Positions 1 to 8,461 of a stretch of DNA of 62,311 nt are shown here, in pieces. Each line of letters opens with the position of its first letter. Position 1 is the stretch's first letter. This stretch comes from Pyrinomonadaceae bacterium (GTDB taxonomy: Bacteria > Acidobacteriota > Blastocatellia > Pyrinomonadales > Pyrinomonadaceae), in NCBI GenBank assembly GCA_013003215.1, contig JABDKD010000145.1, positions 1-62,311 of the forward strand, read 5' to 3'. The position numbers and the translations under genes are program-made. Below the pieces are notes generated by a model. The model searched no databases. It was given only the letters and a program-made list of their open reading frames with translations, and was not told where the DNA came from.

Positions 1-685
1 GTATTCCGGTCGTTGCCGACCGGTTCACTTCCGCAAGTGATTCCGGGCCCGTAACGCCGGCGTCGATCAGCCGATGCGCACCCGCAAAGGTGATGTAACC
101 GCCGACCGTTCCACCAACGAGCGTGACTATCGCGAATGGCGACACGGTCTCGGGCCAAAATGTCCGGAAGGCAGCTTCTCCGACGGGTGGTGCTGATACA
201 AACACGACAAAGATGATCAGCGCCAGCATCAGAAAACCCAAGACCTTTACAAAAAAATCCATTGCTTTTGACGCATCGGGAAAGGAGAAGATGCCGACAG
301 CGATTAAACCGCTAATAACTGCACCCCATTCAGGGGCAATGCCGAAAATAACCTCCATTCCGAGTCCGGCGCCGGCGATATTTCCGATGTTGAAGGCTAG
401 CCCGCCGAATACGATCAGGGCCGCAAGCACAAAACCGCTGAAGGGAACCGTTTCATTCGCCAGGTCCTGACCGCGTTTTCCGGTTACTGACAAAATCCGC
501 CAAATATTGAGCTGTGCGAAGATGTCGATCACGACCGAGACAAGGATTACGAATCCAAAACTCGCCGCCAGGTCCTTTGTAAATTTTGCTGTTTGGGTAA
601 GGAACCCCGGACCAACGGCAGAGGTCGCCATAAGAAATGCGGCCCCAAGTATCACAGCTGAATATGACCTTTTAGAATTGCTCAA
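1..685 (-). CDS. NRAMP-family divalent metal transporter-like protein (partial, C-terminus off window)
   Basis: Partial membrane protein of 228 visible residues, open to the window edge. The start is taken as a TTG at 685 that overlaps the pxpA stop codon (TTGA), which signals translational coupling. Seen: an N-terminal SAVGPGF segment like the DPGN-type first helix of NRAMP proteins, then several hydrophobic helices with polar Gly/Asn-rich turns such as FNIGNIAGAG. Family knowledge: NRAMP-like permeases are often encoded beside 5-oxoprolinase subunits, where they may carry the substrate or a cation rather than Mn/Fe. The context favours a role in pyroglutamate use, but the substrate is inferred. 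Confidence 0.82.
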   Translation of the reverse strand, partial: MSNSKRSYSAVILGAAFLMATSAVGPGFLTQTAKFTKDLAASFGFVILVSVVIDIFAQLNIWRILSVTGKRGQDLANETVPFSGFVLAALIVFGGLAFNIGNIAGAGLGMEVIFGIAPEWGAVISGLIAVGIFSFPDASKAMDFFVKVLGFLMLALIIFVVFVSAPPVGEAAFRTFWPETVSPFAIVTLVGGTVGGYITFAGAHRLIDAGVTGPESLAEVNRSATTGI

Positions 686-1452
686 AATTCTGAAGATACC
701 TCTATACCCCGCGTATCGAGCCCGCTCCTGATCGCCTCCGCGAACTTCAGCGCATGAGGGCCGTCACCATGAATACAAACCGTGTCCGACTCCAATTCAA
801 CGCGCGAACCGTCGGCAGCTGTTACCGTTCCGTTTTCAACAATCGAAACAACCTGATCCAACGCAAGGTCAGATTTGGAAATCAAGGCACCTGTTTCGGT
901 ACGGGGTGTGAGAGAACCGTCGGACGAATACGTCCTGTCGGCGAACACTTCGCTGGCGGTTTCTAAGCCGATCTCTTTGGCTTCTGAGATTGAGAGACTT
1001 CCCGATAAGCCATATAGAATCAGTGAGTTATCAAAATCAAGAACCGCTGTTGCAACGGCATTCGCAACGGCGCTGTCTCTGGCGGATCGGTTGTAAAGTG
1101 CCCCGTGCGGCTTCACGTGGCGCAGCTTCGTACCTTGGATTGCACATATACCGGACAACGCGGAGATTTGATATGCGACGGCTTCATAAACCTCTTTTGG
1201 AGACAAGTTCATATCCCTTCTGCCGAATCCCTGAAGATCCGGATAGGAGGGATGGGCCCCAATCGATACATCAAGTTCATCTGCCAAAGAAACGATCTCG
1301 AACATGGTCGCCGGGTCGCCGGCATGAAATCCACAGGCTACGTTTATCGATGAAACAAGCGGGAGTATTTCCGCGTCCCGGCCCATTTTCCAGGAACCGA
1401 AACTTTCGCCCATGTCGCAATTTAGGTCGATTGAGTTATTCACGGTCTGCAT
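682..1452 (-). CDS. pxpA: 5-oxoprolinase subunit A (LamB/YcsF family)
   Basis: 256-residue cytosolic protein with the LamB/YcsF N-terminal signature IDLNCDMGESFG followed by CGFHAGDP and HVKPHGALYN, the polar motifs of this family. With PxpB and PxpC it forms the ATP-dependent 5-oxoprolinase that opens the 5-oxo-L-proline (pyroglutamate) ring to give L-glutamate, a form of metabolite repair. Length matches the family (about 250). It follows pxpC after 30 bp and overlaps the downstream transporter start by a few bases, so the four genes look like one operon. No clear Shine-Dalgarno sequence precedes the ATG. Confidence 0.95.
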   Translation of the reverse strand: MQTVNNSIDLNCDMGESFGSWKMGRDAEILPLVSSINVACGFHAGDPATMFEIVSLADELDVSIGAHPSYPDLQGFGRRDMNLSPKEVYEAVAYQISALSGICAIQGTKLRHVKPHGALYNRSARDSAVANAVATAVLDFDNSLILYGLSGSLSISEAKEIGLETASEVFADRTYSSDGSLTPRTETGALISKSDLALDQVVSIVENGTVTAADGSRVELESDTVCIHGDGPHALKFAEAIRSGLDTRGIEVSSEF

Positions 1453-1482
1453 TGATTAACACAATTCGGGGCAAGAGACAAT

Positions 1483-2424
1483 CTAATTCCGAAAAAGCCG
1501 GAGACCCGTCTTCAGATAACGAAAGCCCTGTTCGTGGATCAAAAACGCCTGTTCCGCTTCCGGGATCGATATCGGAACCAACCGGAATTCATCGCCGGGG
1601 CCAAGCTGGGCTAGCCCTGCTACATCAGGCGCGATAACGGTTCCCAGATCCGGATACCCGCCGTGGGTCTGGTGGTCAGCCATGAGGATTATGACGTTTC
1701 CGTCAGGCAAAAGCTGTATCGTCCCGCGTGTTACGGCTGCCGAGATGCGCTCTTCGTCGTTCAGCAAGTACAAGGGCTCTCCTTTGAGCCGCGAACCCAT
1801 TCGGTCGGAGTCACTTCTGATTTCGAATGGCCTGTTCTTAAGGCTGGCATGGCTTATCGCTGTTAGCTCTGAGAATGAGGGCCCCGGAACAAAACGGACG
1901 ATTTTCGAATTTTCGTAAGGACGTACACCCGCTCTCGGTCCGGTTTCGATCGGTTCCGGTGCCAGGAATTCTAATCTGTCGCCATCATCTAAGGGCCTGC
2001 CTCGAAAACCACCAATTTTCGCTGTAGTGTTTGTTGAACAAGACCCAAGCCACGACTCAATATCAAACCCGTTCCGAACACTCAGATAGCACCTTTCGCC
2101 GCTTATTTTCTTCCGAAACCTCAGTACCGCTCCCTTGTCCGCGGTATAGGCTCGACCCGTCTCCAGGCGTTTTCCATCCAGTTCGGGGCAGAAATCGCCG
2201 CCGGACAAAGAGAAACCGCAAGTTTGTTCAAATCTAAACTCCGATGCGGGAAAATGAAGTTCGACGGACGGCAAATGTTCTTTGTTGCGCATCAGGAGGT
2301 TGCCCGTACGCAATGCACTCAAATCCATCGCGCCGCCCGGATTGATGCCGAATCGGCCAAAGCCGTAACGGCCGCCGTCCTGGACCGTGTCATGAATCCC
2401 CGATTTCAATACGATTACGCTCAT
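1483..2424 (-). CDS. pxpC: 5-oxoprolinase subunit C (biotin-dependent carboxyltransferase-like)
   Basis: 313-residue protein of the KipA/urea-amidolyase-like family. Seen: the N-terminal IHDTVQDGGRYGFGRFGINPGGAMD block and the LMADHQTHGGYP segment near the C-terminus, both diagnostic of the family. It supplies one of the three subunits of 5-oxoprolinase. Only two bases separate the pxpB stop from this ATG, which supports a coupled operon and a stoichiometric PxpB-PxpC complex. Confidence 0.95.
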   Translation of the reverse strand: MSVIVLKSGIHDTVQDGGRYGFGRFGINPGGAMDLSALRTGNLLMRNKEHLPSVELHFPASEFRFEQTCGFSLSGGDFCPELDGKRLETGRAYTADKGAVLRFRKKISGERCYLSVRNGFDIESWLGSCSTNTTAKIGGFRGRPLDDGDRLEFLAPEPIETGPRAGVRPYENSKIVRFVPGPSFSELTAISHASLKNRPFEIRSDSDRMGSRLKGEPLYLLNDEERISAAVTRGTIQLLPDGNVIILMADHQTHGGYPDLGTVIAPDVAGLAQLGPGDEFRLVPISIPEAEQAFLIHEQGFRYLKTGLRLFRN

Positions 2425-2426
2425 TC

Positions 2427-3104
2427 TCAGACCGCCGAAAACCTGACTTTGTCACCTGGAGAAAACAAGACGGGTTTCTCTTCGTGCGGCGTAAACAAGG
2501 GCAGTTCTGTCCGGCCGATAATTCTCCAACCCCCGGGTGAATCCAGCGGATAGATTCCTGTCTGCCTGCCGGCGATTCCAACGCTGCCCGCTTTCACGAC
2601 TTGCCGGGGATTGTTCAATCGAGGCGTCGCAACGCGTCTGTCGAGCGTACCCATGTAAGCAAAGCCCGGTAAGAACCCGAGTAGATAGACCCTGTATTCC
2701 CTGGACAGGAACAGTTCGACGGCCTCCGTCTCGGTCAGGCCATTGTGCTCGCAAACTGTTTCCATGTCCGGCCCGTGATCACCACCGAACCGAACCGGTA
2801 CATCGAATGTCGATGTGTTCTCTGCGGGATCGTTCGATGTCTCCCGGACAATGTCGATAACTGCTTTCAGAACTGTGTCTTGTGCAGAAGTGTAGGTGAG
2901 GTTCTGAATCTGAATGAGGTCAAAAAATACGGTTACAGAAGCATAGGAAGGAACGCAATCGATCAGCCATTCGAAACCTGCAGTCCGTACTTTTTCTGAA
3001 ACTGCGAGAGCTCTTTGGTTGAGCTGCGGATCGATAGCCTTACCAAATTCTACTGTCAGGCCGCATTCGCCAACCGGGTAATGTCTTATTTGGTCGGCGT
3101 TCAT
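2427..3104 (-). CDS. pxpB: 5-oxoprolinase subunit B (KipI family)
   Basis: 225 residues when started at the ATG at 3104, one base after the stop of the upstream ABC gene. An in-frame upstream start would lie inside that gene and is less likely. Seen: YLLGFLPGFAYMGTLD, RVATPRLNNPRQVVKAGSVG-type and GGWRIIGRT elements of the KipI/PxpB fold, with the C-terminal FSPGDKVRF. It pairs with PxpC and PxpA in ATP-dependent cleavage of 5-oxoproline. In Bacillus the homologue KipI was first described as a kinase inhibitor, but the full pxpABC set here points to oxoprolinase. Confidence 0.94.
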   Translation of the reverse strand: MNADQIRHYPVGECGLTVEFGKAIDPQLNQRALAVSEKVRTAGFEWLIDCVPSYASVTVFFDLIQIQNLTYTSAQDTVLKAVIDIVRETSNDPAENTSTFDVPVRFGGDHGPDMETVCEHNGLTETEAVELFLSREYRVYLLGFLPGFAYMGTLDRRVATPRLNNPRQVVKAGSVGIAGRQTGIYPLDSPGGWRIIGRTELPLFTPHEEKPVLFSPGDKVRFSAV

Positions 3105-3105
3105 C

Positions 3106-4074
3106 TTAACTATCGTACTTCTCAAGAACGTCCAGAAGTGTTGCGCGTTCGGTGTCTACGTCCAAAATCTTCGCGCCTTTCGAATTTAGCTCGGAGATCG
3201 CGTTTCCCAACAGTTCATCATTATGTTCGCGTTCGAAAGACACAGACAAACGGTCTCCCGATCTTTCCACTTTGAAATTCCTAAGGTTGTTCAACGTGAT
3301 AAGGCTTTCATCGACTGTACTGTTTAACTCGATCGTTACTGTCTGGGTTTCGGAATTCTGTGCACGCAATTTTGCAGGGGTTCCGATTGTCTTGATCTCA
3401 CCCTTCGAAATCACGGCAACTCTCTCACAAAGCTGCTCTATTTCCGAGAGATTGTGGGATGTCAGCAGAACAGTTACGTCGTCAAAAGAATCTATCAGGC
3501 TTCTCATTTCCGCTGCGGCCACCGGGTCTAAAGACCGCGTTGGTTCGTCAAGCAGGAGGATGGGCGGTTTCGCAAGCATCGCACGCGCTACCGCAAGTTT
3601 CTGTTTATTTCCGGTCGAAAGGTTTGAAAAACGCCGTTTCGCTAGCTCCGTCAGTCCGAATTGTTCGAACAGCTCCGAAGTGCGCATTTTGGCGTCGCTG
3701 TCCCTCATGCCGTAAAGACGCCCAAAAAACAACATGTTTTGGGTACAACTAAGCCGCCAGTAAAAGGAACGCTCTTCAGCAGTTGCGAGGCCAATCAGGG
3801 ACCGGACCTTAACGTCGTCTTCTATTGAGTCGTTTCCAAAAACCTTTACATGACCTGACGTAGGCTGAACAAGGGTCGCAATGATCTTTGTAAGAGTAGT
3901 TTTGCCCGCTCCGTTCCTACCGATAAGGCCAAAAACCTCGCCCTTGTCTATTTCAAGCGTCACATCTGAGAGGGCGTCAACCGGTGCTTTATCGCCCAAG
4001 CCTAAATAGCGGCGCACTTTCTCAAAAGTCGGCGCGTAGGTCTTGGACAGATTTTGGATTGATACAGCGGTCAA
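3106..4074 (-). CDS. ABC transporter ATP-binding protein (NatA/CcmA-like), no partner permease nearby
   Basis: 322-residue nucleotide-binding subunit. Seen: Walker A GRNGAGKTT, signature LSTGNKQKLAVARAM, Walker B ILLLDEPT followed by the D-loop, and the switch His in LLTSHNLSEIE. The C-terminal 100 residues form the regulatory tail common in drug or polysaccharide exporter ATPases (DrrA/NatA type). The likely start is TTG at 4074. Its stop is one base from pxpB, so it may be co-transcribed with the pxp genes, but no membrane subunit of a type-2 exporter is encoded in the window. The neighbouring dppBC permeases belong to the importer class and use a different ATPase type. Transported substrate unknown. 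Confidence 0.9.
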   Translation of the reverse strand: MTAVSIQNLSKTYAPTFEKVRRYLGLGDKAPVDALSDVTLEIDKGEVFGLIGRNGAGKTTLTKIIATLVQPTSGHVKVFGNDSIEDDVKVRSLIGLATAEERSFYWRLSCTQNMLFFGRLYGMRDSDAKMRTSELFEQFGLTELAKRRFSNLSTGNKQKLAVARAMLAKPPILLLDEPTRSLDPVAAAEMRSLIDSFDDVTVLLTSHNLSEIEQLCERVAVISKGEIKTIGTPAKLRAQNSETQTVTIELNSTVDESLITLNNLRNFKVERSGDRLSVSFEREHNDELLGNAISELNSKGAKILDVDTERATLLDVLEKYDS

Positions 4075-4204
4075 ATCAATAGTTCAAAAAAAGGTTTCAC
4101 TGAGTATAGGGAACTAGACAGGTTGTTTCAAAGCAGAACTTGCACCGACGTTCAATTCGTCGCGTCGGCGATCACAAATTCTAAGAATTAGGAAAAGAAT
4201 ACAA

Positions 4205-5071
4205 CTACCGTTTCCTTTGTTTGGGATCGAGAAACTCGCGCAGTCCGTCACCGATGAAGTTGAACGCAAGTACCGTAAGTGCGAGCGCCGCTCCGGGGAA
4301 GAGCAGGTTGTGAGTCGCGTTTGTCAAAACATCGATTCCGCGCGCATCATCAATCATAGTGCCCCACGTCGGGTGCGGCGGCGGAATACCGAGTCCGAGG
4401 AATGACAGGGAAGCCTCAGCCAGAACCGCGCCGGCCATCGCAAGAGAAGCTTGAACAATAAGCGGCTGAACCGCATTTGGGAGAATGTGAACAAAAAGCT
4501 GCCGCATACCGCCGGCGCCCAGCGCTCGAGCTGCCTGGACGTAGTCATATTCACGGACCTTCAAAACCTGTCCGCGCATGACACGCGCGTAACCGACCCA
4601 TCCGGTTATGCACATCGCGATGATTAGGTGGCGGATTCGATCCGAAGGGCTCGGGTTTGAGCCGCTCAGAAAAGCGACGATTGCAATTGCTAGCAACAGC
4701 CCCGGAAAGGCCATAAAGACATTAAAAACATAGCCCGCCAGGAATTTGTCGAGCCATCCACCGTAGAAGCCGGCAATCGCGCCAATAATAATGCCTATAA
4801 TCCCGGAGATTGTTACAACGGAAATGCCCACGAGTAATGAAACTCTTGCGCCGTAAACGATCCGTGAGAAGACATCTCGCCCCAAATTGTCAGTACCAAA
4901 CCAAAACTCAGCGCTTGGAGACTCCCGTTTTCTTGTAGCTTGCCGATCTTCGACGGGATCGTACTTGTTGAACCGTTCAATAGGGTCGTACGGGGCTATT
5001 ACCGGAGCGAATATGGCCGTTCCGATGAAAATGATCGCAAGTGCGAATCCGATGTAACTCAGTCTGTTCAC
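4205..5071 (-). CDS. dppC: Dipeptide/oligopeptide ABC transporter permease, DppC/OppC type
   Basis: 288-residue inner-membrane permease with a GTG start. Seen: an N-terminal TM, the OppC-type N-terminal stretch ending in FGTDNLGRDVFSRIVYGAR, five further TM segments, and the EAA loop EYDYVQAARALGAGG that docks the ATPase. It pairs with the upstream DppB-type subunit (5 bp gap). No periplasmic binding protein or Opp-type ATPases (DppD/DppF) are in the window, so the rest of the importer must be encoded elsewhere. Substrate, whether peptide or nickel or other, cannot be told from the permease alone. Confidence 0.92.
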   Translation of the reverse strand: MNRLSYIGFALAIIFIGTAIFAPVIAPYDPIERFNKYDPVEDRQATRKRESPSAEFWFGTDNLGRDVFSRIVYGARVSLLVGISVVTISGIIGIIIGAIAGFYGGWLDKFLAGYVFNVFMAFPGLLLAIAIVAFLSGSNPSPSDRIRHLIIAMCITGWVGYARVMRGQVLKVREYDYVQAARALGAGGMRQLFVHILPNAVQPLIVQASLAMAGAVLAEASLSFLGLGIPPPHPTWGTMIDDARGIDVLTNATHNLLFPGAALALTVLAFNFIGDGLREFLDPKQRKR

Positions 5072-5076
5072 AACAA

Positions 5077-6057
5077 TCAGGACAATCTGATTCGCGGGTC
5101 GAGACGCCCGTAAACCCAGTCTGTAAATGAATTTGCAAGTATGTAAGTAACGCTGATCACGAGAACGACGCCCTGTACAAGCCTGTGATCTCGAGTGTTT
5201 ATACCGTCCAGCAGGAGAGTTCCGATGCCTCTCCAGTTAAAGATCTTCTCGGTGATGATCGCCCCGGCAAGCAAAACGCCCAACTGGAGGCCGAGTATAG
5301 TGACCACAGGGATCAGTCCGTTCTTCAGCACGTGTTTGTAAATGACCACCTTTTCGCTGAGGCCCTTCGCGCGGGCTGTCCGTACGTAGTCCTCGCCCAG
5401 TTCTTCGATCACGCTCGATCTGACCATTCTTGTCAGAATCGCCGAAAGCGCGGCCCCGAGGGTAATCGCGGGTAAGACGATATCTTCGGGGTTGTAATTC
5501 CCGGTCGGCGCAAAAATCGGAATCTTGACTGCGAACACGTAAACCAGCAGCGGACCGATCACGAATCCGGGCAGGCAGATTCCCATCAACGCGAAGAAAG
5601 AAGCGAAATTGTCTACCAGAGAATTCTTACGGGTGCCGGCAAGTACGCCCAAAGGTAACGAAATACTTATCGCCACCAAAAGTGCAGCCAACGCAAGCTT
5701 GATCGTTGCCGGATAGCGCTCGATTATCATGTCGGAGACCGGCCGGTTTGTGTCAAACGAAATCCCCAGGTCTCCCTGTACCACTCCCGTCCAGTACTTC
5801 CAGTAACGGTTATCGGTTCCGTTCCAGGTCATGCCTGTCTCGGAGTCATAGGTAAAAAAGAATGCCGGGGAGTTCAGATCGTGCCGCTCTCGAAAAGCTT
5901 CCAACTGAGCCGGGGTCGCCTGGTCACCGAGTCGCGCAAGCGCCGGATCACCCGGAACGAGTTCGATCAGGATCGTTACCAACGAAACAACGGTCCATAT
6001 GACGAGTAGGAACAGCCCGATTCGTTTCGCAAGATTTATGAGCTTGTACTTGTTCAT
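5077..6057 (-). CDS. dppB: Dipeptide/oligopeptide ABC transporter permease, DppB/OppB type
   Basis: 326-residue permease. The ATG at 6057 is preferred over the TTG one codon earlier. Seen: N-terminal TM, the family motif LVPGDPA near residue 35, and the EAA motif DYVRTARAKGLSEKVV in the second half. A soluble insert of about 50 residues with YDSETGMTWNGTDNRYW lies in the first periplasmic loop. The C-terminus DWVYGRLDPRIRLS is typical. It forms the channel with DppC, and the pair probably follows a weak GGGAAG ribosome binding site. Confidence 0.92.
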   Translation of the reverse strand: MNKYKLINLAKRIGLFLLVIWTVVSLVTILIELVPGDPALARLGDQATPAQLEAFRERHDLNSPAFFFTYDSETGMTWNGTDNRYWKYWTGVVQGDLGISFDTNRPVSDMIIERYPATIKLALAALLVAISISLPLGVLAGTRKNSLVDNFASFFALMGICLPGFVIGPLLVYVFAVKIPIFAPTGNYNPEDIVLPAITLGAALSAILTRMVRSSVIEELGEDYVRTARAKGLSEKVVIYKHVLKNGLIPVVTILGLQLGVLLAGAIITEKIFNWRGIGTLLLDGINTRDHRLVQGVVLVISVTYILANSFTDWVYGRLDPRIRLS

Positions 6058-6115
6058 CAAAAGCTTCCCGCCAAGGTCTATAAGAGGTTTTGCGGGATAT
6101 CGATGCCGCGGCTAG

Positions 6116-6859
6116 CTAAGTTCTAATCCCTGTATGAATAGCGGCGATGCCACCGGTTAGATTTGTGTATTCTACATCGGAAAAACCTATTTGTCGCATC
6201 AGCTCAGCAAGGCCTTTTTGATCCGGGAATCGGGAAACCGAGTCCGGCAGATATTCATAGGCGCCGCGAGAACCGCTGACGGCTCCTCCGACTCGGGGAA
6301 GCACGTGTGAAAAGTAGAACGAGAATAATTGCCTGAAGCCGGGTACAACCGGTGACGAAAACTCGAGAACGGCTATTCTCCCCGCGGGTTTCAGGACCCT
6401 TCTGAGTTCCTTCAAGCCATTTTCCCAATTTGAGAAATTTCTGAGGCCGAACGCGATCGTAACCGCATCAAACACCGCATCAGGAAAGGAGAGCCTTAGT
6501 CCATCAGCCTCGACATAGGGTATCGAGAGTTCTGCTTCTTCAGATTTGTTTTTTGCGATCGAGAGCATTGGCCGGCAGAAATCTGTGCCGACAATATTCG
6601 CTGATCCCCTTTCCATTAGTTCGATTGCTAGATCCCCGGTTCCGCACGCGACGTCCAAAATCAATCCATCGGGCCGCTCAAGTTCGTCCGCAAGAATCGC
6701 AGAGACTTTTCTTCTCCAGCGCTTATCGATATTCAATGACAAGAAATGGTTCAGGAAGTCGTACTTTCCGGCGATACCCGAAAACATGTCGCGGACTGCG
6801 GCAGCGTGTTCGAGTTCCTTAGCAGATGTCTGATTTGTATCTGTGCTCACCGAACTCAT
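6116..6859 (-). CDS. ubiE: Demethylmenaquinone methyltransferase (UbiE/MenG)
   Basis: 247-residue class I SAM methyltransferase. Seen: the family opener VRDMFSGIAGKYDFLNH, SAM-binding LDVACGTGDLAI, and the second UbiE signature AFGLRNFSNWENGLKE followed by GRIAVLEFSSP. It makes the last C-methylation of menaquinone biosynthesis at the inner face of the membrane. Acidobacteria respire with menaquinone, so MenG activity is likely. A GTG nine codons upstream is an alternative start, but the ATG at 6859 fits the family N-terminus better. It follows the M16-like gene on the same strand. Confidence 0.94.
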   Translation of the reverse strand: MSSVSTDTNQTSAKELEHAAAVRDMFSGIAGKYDFLNHFLSLNIDKRWRRKVSAILADELERPDGLILDVACGTGDLAIELMERGSANIVGTDFCRPMLSIAKNKSEEAELSIPYVEADGLRLSFPDAVFDAVTIAFGLRNFSNWENGLKELRRVLKPAGRIAVLEFSSPVVPGFRQLFSFYFSHVLPRVGGAVSGSRGAYEYLPDSVSRFPDQKGLAELMRQIGFSDVEYTNLTGGIAAIHTGIRT

Positions 6860-6892
6860 TCTACTAGATCGGAATGCATGCGGCACGTGGGG

Positions 6893-8200
6893 TTAGCGAG
6901 GATCATCCGGGTCCCCGTCATTGAGTCTCGCGGGAGCCTCGAGAGGCACAACATCCACGCGAACGATGGGCTTCACGGAGATCTTTTTGGCGAAGTCGTT
7001 AACGTCTTTCAATGTGACCGCTTTGAGTTTTTCAAATTCGGCGGATGCCGACTTCAGACGATACGTTTCAACATCAAACCAATGCTCGATAATACTTTTT
7101 GATTCGAACTCATCTACCACTTGCTGTTTGGACGCGGCAAATTCGGTCTCAGTCACCGGCTGCTCCAGCAGTCTTTGAAATGAGGTTTTGACGACTTCTT
7201 TCGATGCGTCGCCTTTTAGCGGCGGTGGTGCGTTCCCGCTCCTCCATGGAAGCGTTTCACCCAAAACCAGGTAGCCTCTCAGGAAGTGAGAATTCAAAAC
7301 AACGGATCCGCCGTTTTGCCCACGGACCCGTGCATCCAATACTTTTTCAAGTACACGGGCCGCAAAGTATACGGGATCGCGGCGTGAAGCGGCCTCTACG
7401 GCAAACCTTCTTTCGACATTCATGCCGAAGTCTGTATTAACGAGCAATGGCGCGGTCTCCGGTGATTCGGGAAGTGTAAAGTTCGGCGGCACTCTTCCAT
7501 CTCCTTTTTGCCAACCGCCCAGAAGCCTTCTTGCGGCGCGGTATGCAAAACTGGAAGAAACCTTTCCGGAAACAATGAGAGTGGCGTTGTCGGCCGTCAG
7601 GAACCGCTGTTTGGCGAATATCATGTCGGCAAAATCAACTATCTCTAGGCTTTCCAGCGTTCCGACGGGACTCCGGCCGTATGGAAACTCTCCGTACAGT
7701 CTTTCCGCGATCGCCCGGTCCGCAAGAAAACCGGGGTCGCTGTATGCTTTATTGAGATCTTCAATCCGAGATTTCTTAACAATGCCGGCGGTCTCCCTGT
7801 CGATTTGAGTGTTGATGATTGCTCCCGCCAGGATTTCAAGCACGGATACAAGTTTGTCCGGAGAGGCAGTCATATCGAACTGCATGTAATCGAGAGTCGA
7901 CCTGACTTTTAAAGAACCACCGAGATCCTCTTCGAAATCCTCAAAGATGCCGGTATTCGGAAACATTATCTCGGTCAGAAGTTTCGATGTCCCCTCCTTA
8001 TTGACCGGGTCAAAGGCAGCTCCACTGTGGACTCGCAGACTCACAAGAACCTTTTCGGCAGTAGGCTGCGACCAGATCAGCATCTTGAGATCGTTTAAAA
8101 GTTTTTCTTCCCTGGGTTTGGGAAATTTACCGGGCTGTGCGAAACAAATTCCCGCCAAAAGCAGAATTACGAGCGTCAGAACTATGGGTCTTTTAAGCAT
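6893..8200 (-). CDS. Secreted M16 (insulinase)-family protein, catalytically inactive type
   Basis: 435 residues from the ATG at 8200, which begins a clear signal peptide (KRPIVLTLVILLLAGICFAQ). The fold reads as an M16 two-domain unit: an N-terminal VLVSLRVHSGAAFDP strand, a middle domain with ADNATLIVSG, and a C-terminal M16-like half with DVNDFAKKI near the end. The zinc site is lost: where active members have HxxEH, this protein has a SKLLTEI segment. In heterodimeric M16 peptidases one subunit lacks the zinc motif and helps bind substrate. No active partner is in the window, so the role is open. Confidence 0.85.
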   Translation of the reverse strand: MLKRPIVLTLVILLLAGICFAQPGKFPKPREEKLLNDLKMLIWSQPTAEKVLVSLRVHSGAAFDPVNKEGTSKLLTEIMFPNTGIFEDFEEDLGGSLKVRSTLDYMQFDMTASPDKLVSVLEILAGAIINTQIDRETAGIVKKSRIEDLNKAYSDPGFLADRAIAERLYGEFPYGRSPVGTLESLEIVDFADMIFAKQRFLTADNATLIVSGKVSSSFAYRAARRLLGGWQKGDGRVPPNFTLPESPETAPLLVNTDFGMNVERRFAVEAASRRDPVYFAARVLEKVLDARVRGQNGGSVVLNSHFLRGYLVLGETLPWRSGNAPPPLKGDASKEVVKTSFQRLLEQPVTETEFAASKQQVVDEFESKSIIEHWFDVETYRLKSASAEFEKLKAVTLKDVNDFAKKISVKPIVRVDVVPLEAPARLNDGDPDDPR

Positions 8201-8376
8201 GCGAAGAGTTAGAATCGCCTTAGACGGAGATGAGTTGCCAAAATAACGAAGCTTTCTCAAAAGAATTTAAAAAAAGCCTCAAAAAGCATTGAGTTTAGAT
8301 GTCTACGGGCATCGCGTCAAACAAAAATAGCATCTAGAAAGTGTTACCGATTGATAAGTCGGAAGAGTTTTAAGAC

Positions 8377-8406
8377 TTAACAGTTGTCGAAGTGACGTTG
8401 TATAAT
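8377..8406 (+). promoter_or_regulatory. Candidate sigma70-type promoter for the TonB-like gene
   Basis: TTAACA (8377-8382) and a perfect TATAAT (8401-8406) are separated by 18 bp. Transcription would begin near 8413, giving a leader of about 49 nt before the ATG at 8462. Found by eye; no other candidate in this divergent gap is as good. Confidence 0.6.
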
Positions 8407-8461
8407 TGGAAAAGTGGTTCAAACATGTTGTTTGACGCAACAATACCCGAGGCCAAGAAAC

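Noticed and set aside
990-1637. 215-codon open frame on the plus strand
   Set aside because: It lies opposite pxpA and pxpC, which have clear family motifs; the translation is Arg/Ser/Pro-rich and low in recognisable structure.
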